Shown here: positions 54,739 to 62,575 of the stretch, piece by piece | Layout of the letters: each line of letters opens with the position of its first letter | How positions within the stretch are numbered: position 1 is the first letter of the stretch | Assembly (NCBI GenBank): GCA_002316835.1 | Contig: DCEG01000005.1 | Location: forward strand, 8,884 to 72,319 | Length of the DNA stretch: 63,436 bases | Reading direction: 5' to 3' | From: Bacteroidales bacterium UBA1035 | Lineage (GTDB): Bacteria > Bacteroidota > Bacteroidia > Bacteroidales > Dysgonomonadaceae | Program-made: the position numbers and the translations under genes | Notes under the pieces: model-generated | Told to the model about the DNA's origin: nothing | Seen by the model: the letters and a program-made list of their open reading frames with translations, nothing else | Database searches by the model: none

Positions 54739-55515
54739 ATGATTAGTGAAAAGGAAATATTTCAGCGAACAGAATTGTTGATGGGCGATGAATATCTGAA
54801 AGTTGCCGCCATGAAACGAGTGATTATCTTCGGCGTGGGCGGAGTAGGAAGCTGGTGTGCCGAAATGCTTATAAGGAGCGGGATTAAATATCTTACTCTG
54901 GTAGATTCTGATAAAGTTGCCGTAACTAACATCAACCGGCAACTAATGGCAACCGCAAAAACAATCGGACAGATAAAAGTTGAAGTGTTAAAAGAACGAC
55001 TACTCGAAATAAATCCTCACGCCGAAGTTGTTGCACTCGAAGCCGTTTACAGTCCTGACACAGCTGAATCCTTTCAACTGGAAACGTACGATTTTATCAT
55101 TGATGCTATCGACAGCCTTTCCAATAAAGTTCATCTTATACAGTTTGCTTCGCAAATGCCGGGTAAACTCTTTTCATCGATGGGAGCAGCGTTAAAAATT
55201 GATCCGTCACGAATTAAGGTAGATGAATTCTGGAAAGTGAAGGGTTGTCCGTTAGGTGCAGCTCTTCGAACAAGAATTAAAAAATTAGGCGGAGTAGAAA
55301 AGACATTTCTTTGTGTTTACAGCGATGAAGTACGTGAAAACAAAGGAGAAAAGCCTTTGTTTGATCAAAATAATCCTTCTGTCTCTCAGTGGGATACGAG
55401 GAAAGTACGAATTAACGGTACAATGTCATATTTGCCTGCCATGTTCGGGATGACACTGGCTTCACTAGTGGTGAAAGAGATTGATGCGAGAAGTCGGATG
55501 TCGGATGACCGATGA
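54739..55515 (+). CDS. tcdA: tRNA threonylcarbamoyladenosine dehydratase TcdA
   Basis: ThiF/HesA-family ATP-dependent enzyme, 258 residues, that cyclises t6A37 of tRNA to ct6A. Nucleotide loop GVGGVGSWCAEML (32-44), LVDSDKVAVTNINRQLMA, and the acceptor region FSSMGAALKIDPSRIK with the TcdA-specific CPLGAALRTRIKKLG. A second t6A37-modifying enzyme (trmO) is encoded downstream. Confidence 0.92.
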   Translation: MISEKEIFQRTELLMGDEYLKVAAMKRVIIFGVGGVGSWCAEMLIRSGIKYLTLVDSDKVAVTNINRQLMATAKTIGQIKVEVLKERLLEINPHAEVVALEAVYSPDTAESFQLETYDFIIDAIDSLSNKVHLIQFASQMPGKLFSSMGAALKIDPSRIKVDEFWKVKGCPLGAALRTRIKKLGGVEKTFLCVYSDEVRENKGEKPLFDQNNPSVSQWDTRKVRINGTMSYLPAMFGMTLASLVVKEIDARSRMSDDR

Positions 55516-55585
55516 CACATATATGGTGTTTAGTTACGTAAGAATAGTAATTATTGCGTAATCAAATTTTTATATATTATTTTTT

Positions 55586-55726
55586 ATAACCCCTCCACTT
55601 TGCTCGTCCTCTTTGCAAAAGGTGACAGTTACGCAGGTGGTATACTTCATCTGCTTGTAAAAATTCTTAGCCCACGACTCTCCCATTAAGATAAGGGGAG
55701 TACCACCGGTAGGCGGGGAGGGTTAT
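55586..55726. repeat. Putative 141-base element with imperfect terminal inverted repeats
   Basis: Starts ATAACCCCTCC and ends GGGGAGGGTTAT, about 11 bases of imperfect terminal inversion. Inside are GC-rich blocks and a stem region around TCTCCCATTAAG and AGGGGAG. Base composition differs sharply from the AT-rich flanks. No coding capacity. Looks like a non-autonomous mobile or dispersed intergenic repeat; only one copy is present here. Confidence 0.4.
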
Positions 55727-55801
55727 GATTGAAAAATGAGACCTTCAAATGAACTTCTCAACTAAACGACATTGGATGACAAACATTAAACATTCAACGC
55801 A

Positions 55802-56479
55802 ATGAACGTCATAGCCCACATCCACACCGATTTTCCAACCAAATTTGGAATTCCCCGACAGAGCGAAATGATAGAATCGCTGAAAGGAGTTATTGTATTT
55901 GAACCGGAATATAGGGATGTGGAAGCGTTACGAGGAATAGAAGAATTTTCTCACATCTGGCTGATTTGGGAGTTTTCCGAATCAAAACGTGAAAATTGGT
56001 CGCCAACAGTCAGGCCACCACGTTTGGGTGGTAATACCCGAATGGGTGTTTTCGCTACGCGATCACCTTTTCGCCCAAATCCTATTGGTTTGTCCGTTGT
56101 AAAGTTGGAAAAGGTGGAGTTACACACAAAAGAGGGCCCTGTTCTTCACGTCTCCGGAATAGATATGATGGATGGTACTCCCGTATACGATATCAAACCT
56201 TACATTCCTTATACCGATCTGCAATCCGATGCAACCGGCGGCTTCACCGATGCCATAGACAAACAACAATTAAAAGTGGTATTTCCCGAGCAGCTTTTGT
56301 CTCTTATTACTTCGGAAAAGCGGAAAACGCTTACCGAAGTGCTGTCGCTCGACCCGCGACCGTCGTATCAGGATGATCCTGAAAGAATTTACGGATTATT
56401 GTTTGCCGGCTTTGATATTCGTTTTTCAGTGAGTGAAAATACTCTCACCGTGAAAGAAATAATTTCTCTTGAATCGTAA
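55802..56479 (+). CDS. trmO: tRNA (N6-threonylcarbamoyladenosine37-N6)-methyltransferase TrmO
   Basis: SAM-dependent beta-barrel enzyme (TsaA/YaeB family), 225 residues, making m6t6A37. Family motifs: GIEEFSHIWLIWEF, RPPRLGGNTRMGVFATRS, PFRPNPIGLSVVKLE, DIKPYIPYTD, and the C-terminal DPRPSYQDD. Separated from tcdA only by the repeat-bearing gap. Confidence 0.93.
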   Translation: MNVIAHIHTDFPTKFGIPRQSEMIESLKGVIVFEPEYRDVEALRGIEEFSHIWLIWEFSESKRENWSPTVRPPRLGGNTRMGVFATRSPFRPNPIGLSVVKLEKVELHTKEGPVLHVSGIDMMDGTPVYDIKPYIPYTDLQSDATGGFTDAIDKQQLKVVFPEQLLSLITSEKRKTLTEVLSLDPRPSYQDDPERIYGLLFAGFDIRFSVSENTLTVKEIISLES

Positions 56480-56598
56480 GTAAAACTATTCTTTTCATCC
56501 TCTATATATTTTTTAACAGATTGAAAGAAAAGATTTTGAGCAATTTTCTTTCAAAAAAAATGTTTTTTGTATCTTTCGCCTCAAGATGATGGACAGAG

Positions 56599-57906
56599 AT
56601 GAGAAACGTTACGTTACTAGTGTTGATTTCTTTTTTTATCCCAGCTGTCAGTGCGCAAATATCGATAATAAAAACGGATAGTATTCCGCATTATTTCAAT
56701 CAGATAAAACAAGTAACTGCCGAAAATGTAAAAATATGGGATAAGGATATCTATGGACCTGTTTTGCTCATAGATCCGGCTACACGTGTAGTGTATGCCA
56801 ATGAGCCTGATGAAAATAACACGTTAACAGCTGAAAAAGGTTATTATACAGGAGTTTTACCGAAAGAAATCAGCTTTCAGAACACTTCTCTTGAATGGAA
56901 TGGAAAAACTTGGGCAACGGTTGTGCTACCGCTTTCATCCGACAAATATAGTCGAACCGATCTTATTACTCATGAATTGTTTCACAGTGCTCAGCCCTTA
57001 TTGGGTTTTGATATTCGGGGGTCAGATAATTATCATCTTGACGATAGAGATGGCAGAATATATTTGAGGCTTGAAATAGAAGCACTGAATACTGCTCTTA
57101 AATCCAGAAGACTTTCTCAGGCGGAAGAGCATTTGCGAAATGCATTAATTTTCAGAAAATACAGGCATTTAATTTATACAGGATCACAGATATCGGAAAA
57201 TAAGCTGGAATTGCTTGAGGGACTGGCAACTTACACAGGCCAGATGATGAGTGGACGCGACAAATGGCAATTGCGTGAGTATCTTATCGAAAGGCTGGAT
57301 GATTATCACAACACACCTACCTTTGTGCGATCTTTTGCTTACGAAACCGTGCCGGTGTATGGCTTTTTTCTTTATCAGAAAGATAATAACTGGAACAAAA
57401 GCATTACAGGTGAAACTGATCTTACAGAATTTTTTGAAGAGGCTTTCGAATTTGATATGCGAATAGTCCTGCCATCCTACGTGAGACAGGTTGCAGAGGA
57501 TTATCATGGCAGACGAATTCGTGATGAAGAAATCACCCGTAGCGAGAAAAACACATTAACTCTGGAAGAATTACGGGATAGATTCTTTGAAAAGCCACGC
57601 CTTGAGATCAAACTGGAAGATATGAACATGTCGTTTAGTACCACCAACCTGATTCCGTTAGATGTAGATGAAGGAACGGTGTATCCCACCATTCGCATCA
57701 GCGATAGTTGGGGAATTCTAACAGTTACATCCGGTGGAGCATTACTGTCGCCCGGACACGTGTGGGTTGTTGTTCCAGAACCGACGGTAATAAAGGAAGA
57801 CGAAATTATCGGCAACGGATGGCGAATAGAACTAAACAAAGATTATTACCTTGAAAAAAATAACCAGGGAAATTATTTGATGACGAAAAAAGTTATACCG
57901 AAGTAG
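56599..57906 (+). CDS. Exported protein with HExxH motif, putative metallopeptidase
   Basis: 435 residues with a signal peptide (1-20, FIPAVSAQ). Contains THELFHSAQ: H125, E126 and H129 form an HExxH zinc-peptidase motif, and E159 or E161 (RLEIEAL) could be the third ligand. I do not recognise the family; the C-terminal third looks like a beta domain. Likely a periplasmic or secreted hydrolase. Confidence 0.6.
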   Translation: MRNVTLLVLISFFIPAVSAQISIIKTDSIPHYFNQIKQVTAENVKIWDKDIYGPVLLIDPATRVVYANEPDENNTLTAEKGYYTGVLPKEISFQNTSLEWNGKTWATVVLPLSSDKYSRTDLITHELFHSAQPLLGFDIRGSDNYHLDDRDGRIYLRLEIEALNTALKSRRLSQAEEHLRNALIFRKYRHLIYTGSQISENKLELLEGLATYTGQMMSGRDKWQLREYLIERLDDYHNTPTFVRSFAYETVPVYGFFLYQKDNNWNKSITGETDLTEFFEEAFEFDMRIVLPSYVRQVAEDYHGRRIRDEEITRSEKNTLTLEELRDRFFEKPRLEIKLEDMNMSFSTTNLIPLDVDEGTVYPTIRISDSWGILTVTSGGALLSPGHVWVVVPEPTVIKEDEIIGNGWRIELNKDYYLEKNNQGNYLMTKKVIPK

Positions 57907-57961
57907 CTTGTAGCATTAAGTAGTTGTTACTTGGTTTTTCAAAAATCTGCCTGATTTTTGC

Positions 57962-57969
57962 TATCTTTG
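57962..57969 (+). promoter_or_regulatory. -7-like element for the AlaX-like gene
   Basis: TATCTTTG, 10 bases before ATG 57980. No clear -33 TTTG. Confidence 0.45.
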
Positions 57970-57979
57970 TGCTTTAAAA

Positions 57980-58444
57980 ATGATTATGGAACTCAACGAT
58001 CACAACAAACAGGAACACCCGCCAATGCACACCACGGAGCATATTCTGAATCAAACAATGGTCAGGATGTTCGGTTGTCCGCGTTCCCGGAATACCCATA
58101 TCGAGAGGAAGAAAAGCAAAGCTGATTATTTTCTTTCACAAGCACCTACGGATGTGCAAGTGAAAGAAATTGAAGATAAAGTAAACGAAATTATCGGTCG
58201 GAATTTATCCGTTACAGAAGAATTTATGCCTATTCTCGAGGCATCAAAAATTGTGGATTTGTCGAAACTTCCCGAAGATGTATCTCAAGTGCTGCGCATT
58301 GTAAGAGTAGGGGATTACGATGTTTGCGCCTGTATTGGCTCTCATGTTCAAAATACATCGGAAATAGGCCGTTTTGAGATTATCAGCCACGATTTTGCCG
58401 ATGGAAGGTGGAGAGTAAGATTCAAGTTGAGAAACGACCTCTAA
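57980..58444 (+). CDS. Alanyl-tRNA-editing (AlaX/SAD)-like protein
   Basis: 154 residues. Zinc-site residues of the AlaRS/ThrRS second additional domain are in place: H17 and H21 (HTTEH) and C118-xxx-H122 (CIGSHVQNTSEIG, compare the usual CGGTH..NT.EIG). It lacks the N-terminal beta-barrel of full AlaX, so it is a minimal free-standing editing domain that may hydrolyse a mischarged tRNA. An ATG two codons later (57986) is also possible. Followed by mtgA. Confidence 0.75.
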   Translation: MIMELNDHNKQEHPPMHTTEHILNQTMVRMFGCPRSRNTHIERKKSKADYFLSQAPTDVQVKEIEDKVNEIIGRNLSVTEEFMPILEASKIVDLSKLPEDVSQVLRIVRVGDYDVCACIGSHVQNTSEIGRFEIISHDFADGRWRVRFKLRNDL

Positions 58445-58469
58445 ATTCTCTAAAGGAAGCTTGATAACA

Positions 58470-59192
58470 ATGAAAAGTAATTCACAGTCTAAAAAGGTTC
58501 CTCTTCAAAGGAAAACTAAAAGGGTAATTGGCCGCTTAATTTTTAAATTAACCCTGTTCTTTTTTATCTGGAGTATAGGATCGGTGATTTTATACCGGTT
58601 TGTTCCGGTGTACTTTACGCCATTGATGGGAATCAGGTCTGTACAGCAGGTTAGCAAAGGTGAAAAGCCGAAAATCAAACACAAATGGGTATCGAGCAAG
58701 AAAATATCCGACAATATGAGACGTGCTGTTCTGGCTTCGGAAGACCAGCGTTTTTTTGATCACGATGGTTTTGATCGGGTGGAAATAAAAAAAGCCCTGA
58801 AAGAAAATAAAACCCGGAAACGTCCTCGTGGAGCAAGCACCATCAGTCAGCAGACGGCAAAAAATGTGTTCCTTTGGCCCCGATCATCTTGGTTGAGAAA
58901 AGGGATGGAAGTATATTTTACAGTTTTAATCGAATTTTTCTGGCCAAAAGAGCGCATTTTGACGGTCTACCTGAACAGTATGGAAGCAGGTGATGGAATT
59001 TACGGCGCTGAAGCGGTTGCAAGGGAACATTTTGATACCACAGCAGCAAAACTTACTGCTTCGCAGTCTGCATTAATAGCTGCTACATTACCTAATCCAT
59101 TGAGGTTCAGTTCGGAAAAACCGTCATCCTACATCAAACAAAGACAATCGCGTATCCTGAGGCAAATGAGGACGGTTAAATTGCCTGCATAG
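58470..59192 (+). CDS. mtgA: Monofunctional peptidoglycan glycosyltransferase MtgA
   Basis: Family 51 glycosyltransferase, 240 residues from ATG 58470 (the TTG at 58461 is less likely). Membrane anchor about 22-44. Motifs: ASEDQRFFDHDGFD (catalytic Glu), RGASTISQQTAKN, RILTVYLNSMEAGDGIYGAE, AALP-type ALIAATLPNP. Its TAG stop ends on the first base of a palindromic element. Confidence 0.94.
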   Translation: MKSNSQSKKVPLQRKTKRVIGRLIFKLTLFFFIWSIGSVILYRFVPVYFTPLMGIRSVQQVSKGEKPKIKHKWVSSKKISDNMRRAVLASEDQRFFDHDGFDRVEIKKALKENKTRKRPRGASTISQQTAKNVFLWPRSSWLRKGMEVYFTVLIEFFWPKERILTVYLNSMEAGDGIYGAEAVAREHFDTTAAKLTASQSALIAATLPNPLRFSSEKPSSYIKQRQSRILRQMRTVKLPA

Positions 59193-59219
59193 TAAAGACG
59201 TGATTAATCACGTCTTTAC
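59192..59219. repeat. GTARAGACG palindromic element, copy 3
   Basis: Perfect 28-base palindrome with arms GTAAAGACGTGATT / AATCACGTCTTTAC. Its first G is the last base of the mtgA stop codon. Confidence 0.75.
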
Positions 59220-59282
59220 CCGAAACATTTTGCTAAAAAAAATAAAAACGTTACTTTTACAATTCTTTTTTAATAAGTAGAG

Positions 59283-59621
59283 ATGAACGAAGGCGAAAAG
59301 AAAGTCGTAAATAAAATGATCACCATTTATTGTCTGACAAATCACAGACCTGCTTTGGGGCTGTGTGATGAATGTTCGACGCTAAATAGCTATGCAATGA
59401 AGCGACTTGAAAATTGCCCGTTTGGAGAAAATAAACCTACTTGTGGATCGTGTACCATTCATTGTTACAAAAGTGATATGCGACAGAAAATTAAAGAAGT
59501 GATGCGATTTGCCGGCCCAAGAATGCTGTTTCGTCATCCCATAGATACAATCCGGCACTTTTACAAAGAGTACAAGCGGGACCGTCTGTATGCTGTTACT
59601 GAAAAATCCTCCCGAAAATAG
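59283..59621 (+). CDS. ygbA: YgbA-type protein (nitrous-oxide-stimulated promoter family)
   Basis: 112 residues, cytoplasmic, cysteine-rich. Cys at 17, 28, 31, 45, 54, 57 and 61 (CLTNHRPALGLCDEC, CPFGENKPTCGSCTIHCY) match the family, whose E. coli member helps growth after nitrosative stress and is thought to bind a metal centre. The stop codon is directly followed by the ATG of a regulator gene. Confidence 0.85.
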   Translation: MNEGEKKVVNKMITIYCLTNHRPALGLCDECSTLNSYAMKRLENCPFGENKPTCGSCTIHCYKSDMRQKIKEVMRFAGPRMLFRHPIDTIRHFYKEYKRDRLYAVTEKSSRK

Positions 59622-60500
59622 ATGGCTGACATTAGAAAAAATGTAGTTTTGTCGGATTTGCTTACTGAGCACAGTGAACTTATTCCCGTTGTGAACCGAT
59701 TTGGCATTCAGCTTGGTGTGGGAGCGAAGACTATTGAAAAAATATGTTACGAGAACGACCTTAATACTGATTTCATTCTGACAATCCTGAATGTTTACTT
59801 AGATAAAGAATATGATCCGGGTAAAGAGCTGGATATATTTGATGTTTCACTTATTGTAGATTACCTCAAACGAACAGTCGAAGATTACCTGCAGGCATCA
59901 ATTCCTAATCTGGAAAAACACTTTACGCCGTTTATCGCTATGAGCGGAGGTGAAAATGAAGAATTAAAACTGCTTCATAAAATATTTTATCAGTTCAAAT
60001 CGGAGTTGTCCGAGCATTTGCATCAGGGAGTGGAACGTTTAAACGATTATCCGAATGAATTATTACACGATTTAAAAAATATCATAATTAAACATATTTC
60101 AGGAAATTACAATCAAAATCTGGCATATGCTGTTATTTTTTCCATTACTGCTCTTGAAAAAGAATTAGATATTCATAATCGACTATTGGATAAAGTATTA
60201 CGGCCAAAGCTTAAAGAACTCGACTCTGGGCATATCGAGCACCTGAACCACACGTTTTCCGATGAACATAAATCTCGGGATTTGCATAACCAGTTGACAA
60301 ATAGAGAGGTGGAGGTTTTGAAACTTATCGTTCAAGGACGCTTGAACAAAGAAATTGCCGACAAACTGAATATAAGCCTCAACACAGTACTCTCTCATCG
60401 AAAAAACATCATATCGAAAACGGGTATCAAAACCGTATCCGGGCTGACGTTTTATTGCATCTCCAACGGATATGTTTCGCCGGGGGATAATGTCATTTAA
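59622..60500 (+). CDS. LuxR-type regulator with RIC/ScdA-like N-terminus and hemerythrin-like middle
   Basis: 292 residues. Residues about 6-55 (LSDLLTEHSELIPVVNRFGIQLGVGAKTIEKIC, given in parts: FGIQLGVGAKTIEKIC) match the N-terminal domain of RIC/YtfE iron-cluster repair proteins, but the CCGG motif is replaced by LGVG. The helical middle has ELSEHLHQGVERLNDYP, reminiscent of the hemerythrin ligand helix. The C-terminus is a LuxR helix-turn-helix (LTNREVEVLKLIVQGRLNKEIA). Contiguous with ygbA, so a nitric-oxide or redox sensor is a reasonable inference. Confidence 0.75.
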   Translation: MADIRKNVVLSDLLTEHSELIPVVNRFGIQLGVGAKTIEKICYENDLNTDFILTILNVYLDKEYDPGKELDIFDVSLIVDYLKRTVEDYLQASIPNLEKHFTPFIAMSGGENEELKLLHKIFYQFKSELSEHLHQGVERLNDYPNELLHDLKNIIIKHISGNYNQNLAYAVIFSITALEKELDIHNRLLDKVLRPKLKELDSGHIEHLNHTFSDEHKSRDLHNQLTNREVEVLKLIVQGRLNKEIADKLNISLNTVLSHRKNIISKTGIKTVSGLTFYCISNGYVSPGDNVI

Positions 60501-60566
60501 CGATTGGGCGACTGGATGAAAGGTCGAGCCTGTGTCTTTGTTCCTGACTCTTTGTTCTAAAATAAT

Positions 60567-61727
60567 ATGCAAAATAAATCCATCGCATTTATCGCCAATT
60601 TTACAGGTATTCTCCTGTTTGGGGTTTCAATGGTGATTATAGGCTCATTGTTGCCGATTCTGAAAACCCGTTTCGGGATGACCGATATTGCAGCTGGAAG
60701 TTTGTTTTCCATCCTTCCCATAGGTCTGTTGGTAGGTTCGGTCACGTTTGGCCCTGTTGTAGATAAATTTGGGTACAGGTGGGTACTTTCCGTTGCTTCG
60801 TTACTTCTTGCACTGGGGTTTTTTGGGATTGCACATTCTGATTCCATTAATTTACTGAGAGCCAGTATTTTCTTTTTCGGATTGGGTGGTGGAGTTATTA
60901 ACGGTGGAACAAGTGCCTTGGTTTCCGATTTAAGCGAGGGGAAAAATAAGATTATAAATCTAAACTGGCTGGGAATGTTTTACGGATTTGGTGCTTTTTC
61001 CATGCCGATGATACTGAGTAGAATAAATGAAATCCACTATACTGCGGTTATCGATATCGTTAGCGTGATCAGTTTACTGGTTGCCGTAATTTTCCTTACA
61101 ATAAGCTACCCGTTGACTGTTCAAAAGGAGAAAATATCAGTTAAACTCATTCCTGTTTTTGTGAGGAACAAACTGTTTATGGCGATTTGCTTTTATCTGT
61201 TTTTTCAATCGGCATTCGAAGCCATTATTAATAATTGGTCGGTCTCATTTTTTATCGATAAACTTGCAACACCTCAAAATCAGGCATTGATGGCATTATC
61301 GGTTTCAATACTGGGACTTATATGCTTGAGAATTCTAACCGGAAGCCTGCTGAAGAACTGGCATCATTTCCGGTTAATTCAACTATCCTTGCTATTGTTT
61401 TCACTCGGATTGATTTGTTTGGTGATTCCAGCGCCATACTACGTTCATTTGTTTGGGATGTTCCTCATCGGTGGTGGTTTAGCACCCGGATTTCCTGTAA
61501 TGCTCGGCGTTGTAGGCGAATTATTCAAAGAAGTATCGGGAACGGCATTTAGTTTTGCAATGCTAATTGCTCTCACGGGAAACATCATCATAAATTATTT
61601 GATCGGAATATTGACCGAAAATTTTGGGATGGGTATTTATCCATACGTGATCCTTACGGAAATCGTGATGATGATTTTTATCTTTATTTTGATTAAAAAA
61701 ACAGATATCGAAAAAGCTTCTTCTTAG
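60567..61727 (+). CDS. Major facilitator superfamily transporter
   Basis: 386 residues, 12 predicted membrane segments. MFS signs: RFGMTDIAAGSLFSILPIG, FGPVVDKFGYRWVLS in the loop between helices 2 and 3. Related to sugar/fucose-permease-like members (GGGVINGGTSALVSDLSE). Substrate unknown. Positioned 67 bases after the LuxR-type regulator. Confidence 0.85.
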   Translation: MQNKSIAFIANFTGILLFGVSMVIIGSLLPILKTRFGMTDIAAGSLFSILPIGLLVGSVTFGPVVDKFGYRWVLSVASLLLALGFFGIAHSDSINLLRASIFFFGLGGGVINGGTSALVSDLSEGKNKIINLNWLGMFYGFGAFSMPMILSRINEIHYTAVIDIVSVISLLVAVIFLTISYPLTVQKEKISVKLIPVFVRNKLFMAICFYLFFQSAFEAIINNWSVSFFIDKLATPQNQALMALSVSILGLICLRILTGSLLKNWHHFRLIQLSLLLFSLGLICLVIPAPYYVHLFGMFLIGGGLAPGFPVMLGVVGELFKEVSGTAFSFAMLIALTGNIIINYLIGILTENFGMGIYPYVILTEIVMMIFIFILIKKTDIEKASS

Positions 61728-61766
61728 CGCTGCTTTGGAAATGAATTTGTAACTAAAAGTTTTTAT

Positions 61767-61790
61767 TCTTTACTCTTTACTCTTTACTCT
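61767..61790 (+). repeat. 7-base tandem repeat before the creatininase-family gene
   Basis: TCTTTAC three times in a row plus TCT, ending 15 bases before the ATG at 61805. Such a tract could vary in copy number by slippage. Confidence 0.6.
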
Positions 61791-61804
61791 ATAATCTTTT
61801 TAAA

Positions 61805-62545
61805 ATGAACTCAATTGATTTAAGATCAGCCAGCTGGAAGGATGTAAAAGAAACCAGATACGATGCAGTAATTCTGCCCTGGGGCGCATTCGAACCACAT
61901 AATTATCATCTGCCGTACCTTACGGATTGTTATTTATCACATCATATCGCATTGGATAGCGCGGAGTTGGCTTACGATAGATCGGGTGTGCTGTGCGCTG
62001 TGCTGCCACCTGTTTATTTTGGATCGCAAAATCCCGGACAATGGAATCTGCCATTGTGCATTCATACTAACAGTGAAACACAAAAAGCTATCCTTTGCGA
62101 TATAGTGGATTCGCTTCACGGACAAGGTTTCAGAAAATTAGTTCTCATAAACGGGCACGGCGGGAATACGTTTAAAACGTACGTTCGCGATTTAGCCAAA
62201 AAATATCCCGATTTCATCGTTATTGTTGTAGATTGGTGGTCGATAATTCCAACCGAAGGTTATTTTGAAGAAAAAACCGATGAGCACGGCGGTGAGCAGG
62301 AAACATCGGTATTGCTTTATTATCGTCCCGATTTGGTGAAAATGGAACAAGCCGGTGACGGCAAAGTGAATCCGCTTCCGATAGAATCGATCAATCAAAA
62401 AGTGGGTTGGTTACCACGCGATTGGGGAGTAGTTTCAGAAGATACAGGTATCGGGAATCCCAAAAAATCCACTGCTGAAAAAGGCGAAAAATACGTCAAA
62501 GCCGTAGTGGATAAAATTGCCGATTTGCTGATGGAGTTGAAGTAG
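61805..62545 (+). CDS. Creatininase-family amidohydrolase
   Basis: 246 residues, cytoplasmic. Metal-binding motifs: WGAFEPHNYHLPYLTD (Glu, His, Asp), INGHGGN (His) and EHGGEQETS (Glu). The family includes creatininase, MftE and formamide hydrolases, so the substrate is open. Beside an MFS transporter, possibly an uptake-and-hydrolysis pair. Its TAG stop lies inside a palindromic element. Confidence 0.88.
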   Translation: MNSIDLRSASWKDVKETRYDAVILPWGAFEPHNYHLPYLTDCYLSHHIALDSAELAYDRSGVLCAVLPPVYFGSQNPGQWNLPLCIHTNSETQKAILCDIVDSLHGQGFRKLVLINGHGGNTFKTYVRDLAKKYPDFIVIVVDWWSIIPTEGYFEEKTDEHGGEQETSVLLYYRPDLVKMEQAGDGKVNPLPIESINQKVGWLPRDWGVVSEDTGIGNPKKSTAEKGEKYVKAVVDKIADLLMELK

Positions 62546-62569
62546 AGACGTTGTGCGCAACGTCTCTGC
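62542..62569. repeat. GTARAGACG palindromic element, copy 4
   Basis: GTAGAGACGTTG, TGCG loop, CAACGTCTCTGC. Bases 2-4 of the element (TAG) are the stop codon of the creatininase-family gene. Confidence 0.75.
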
Positions 62570-62575
62570 AAACCA

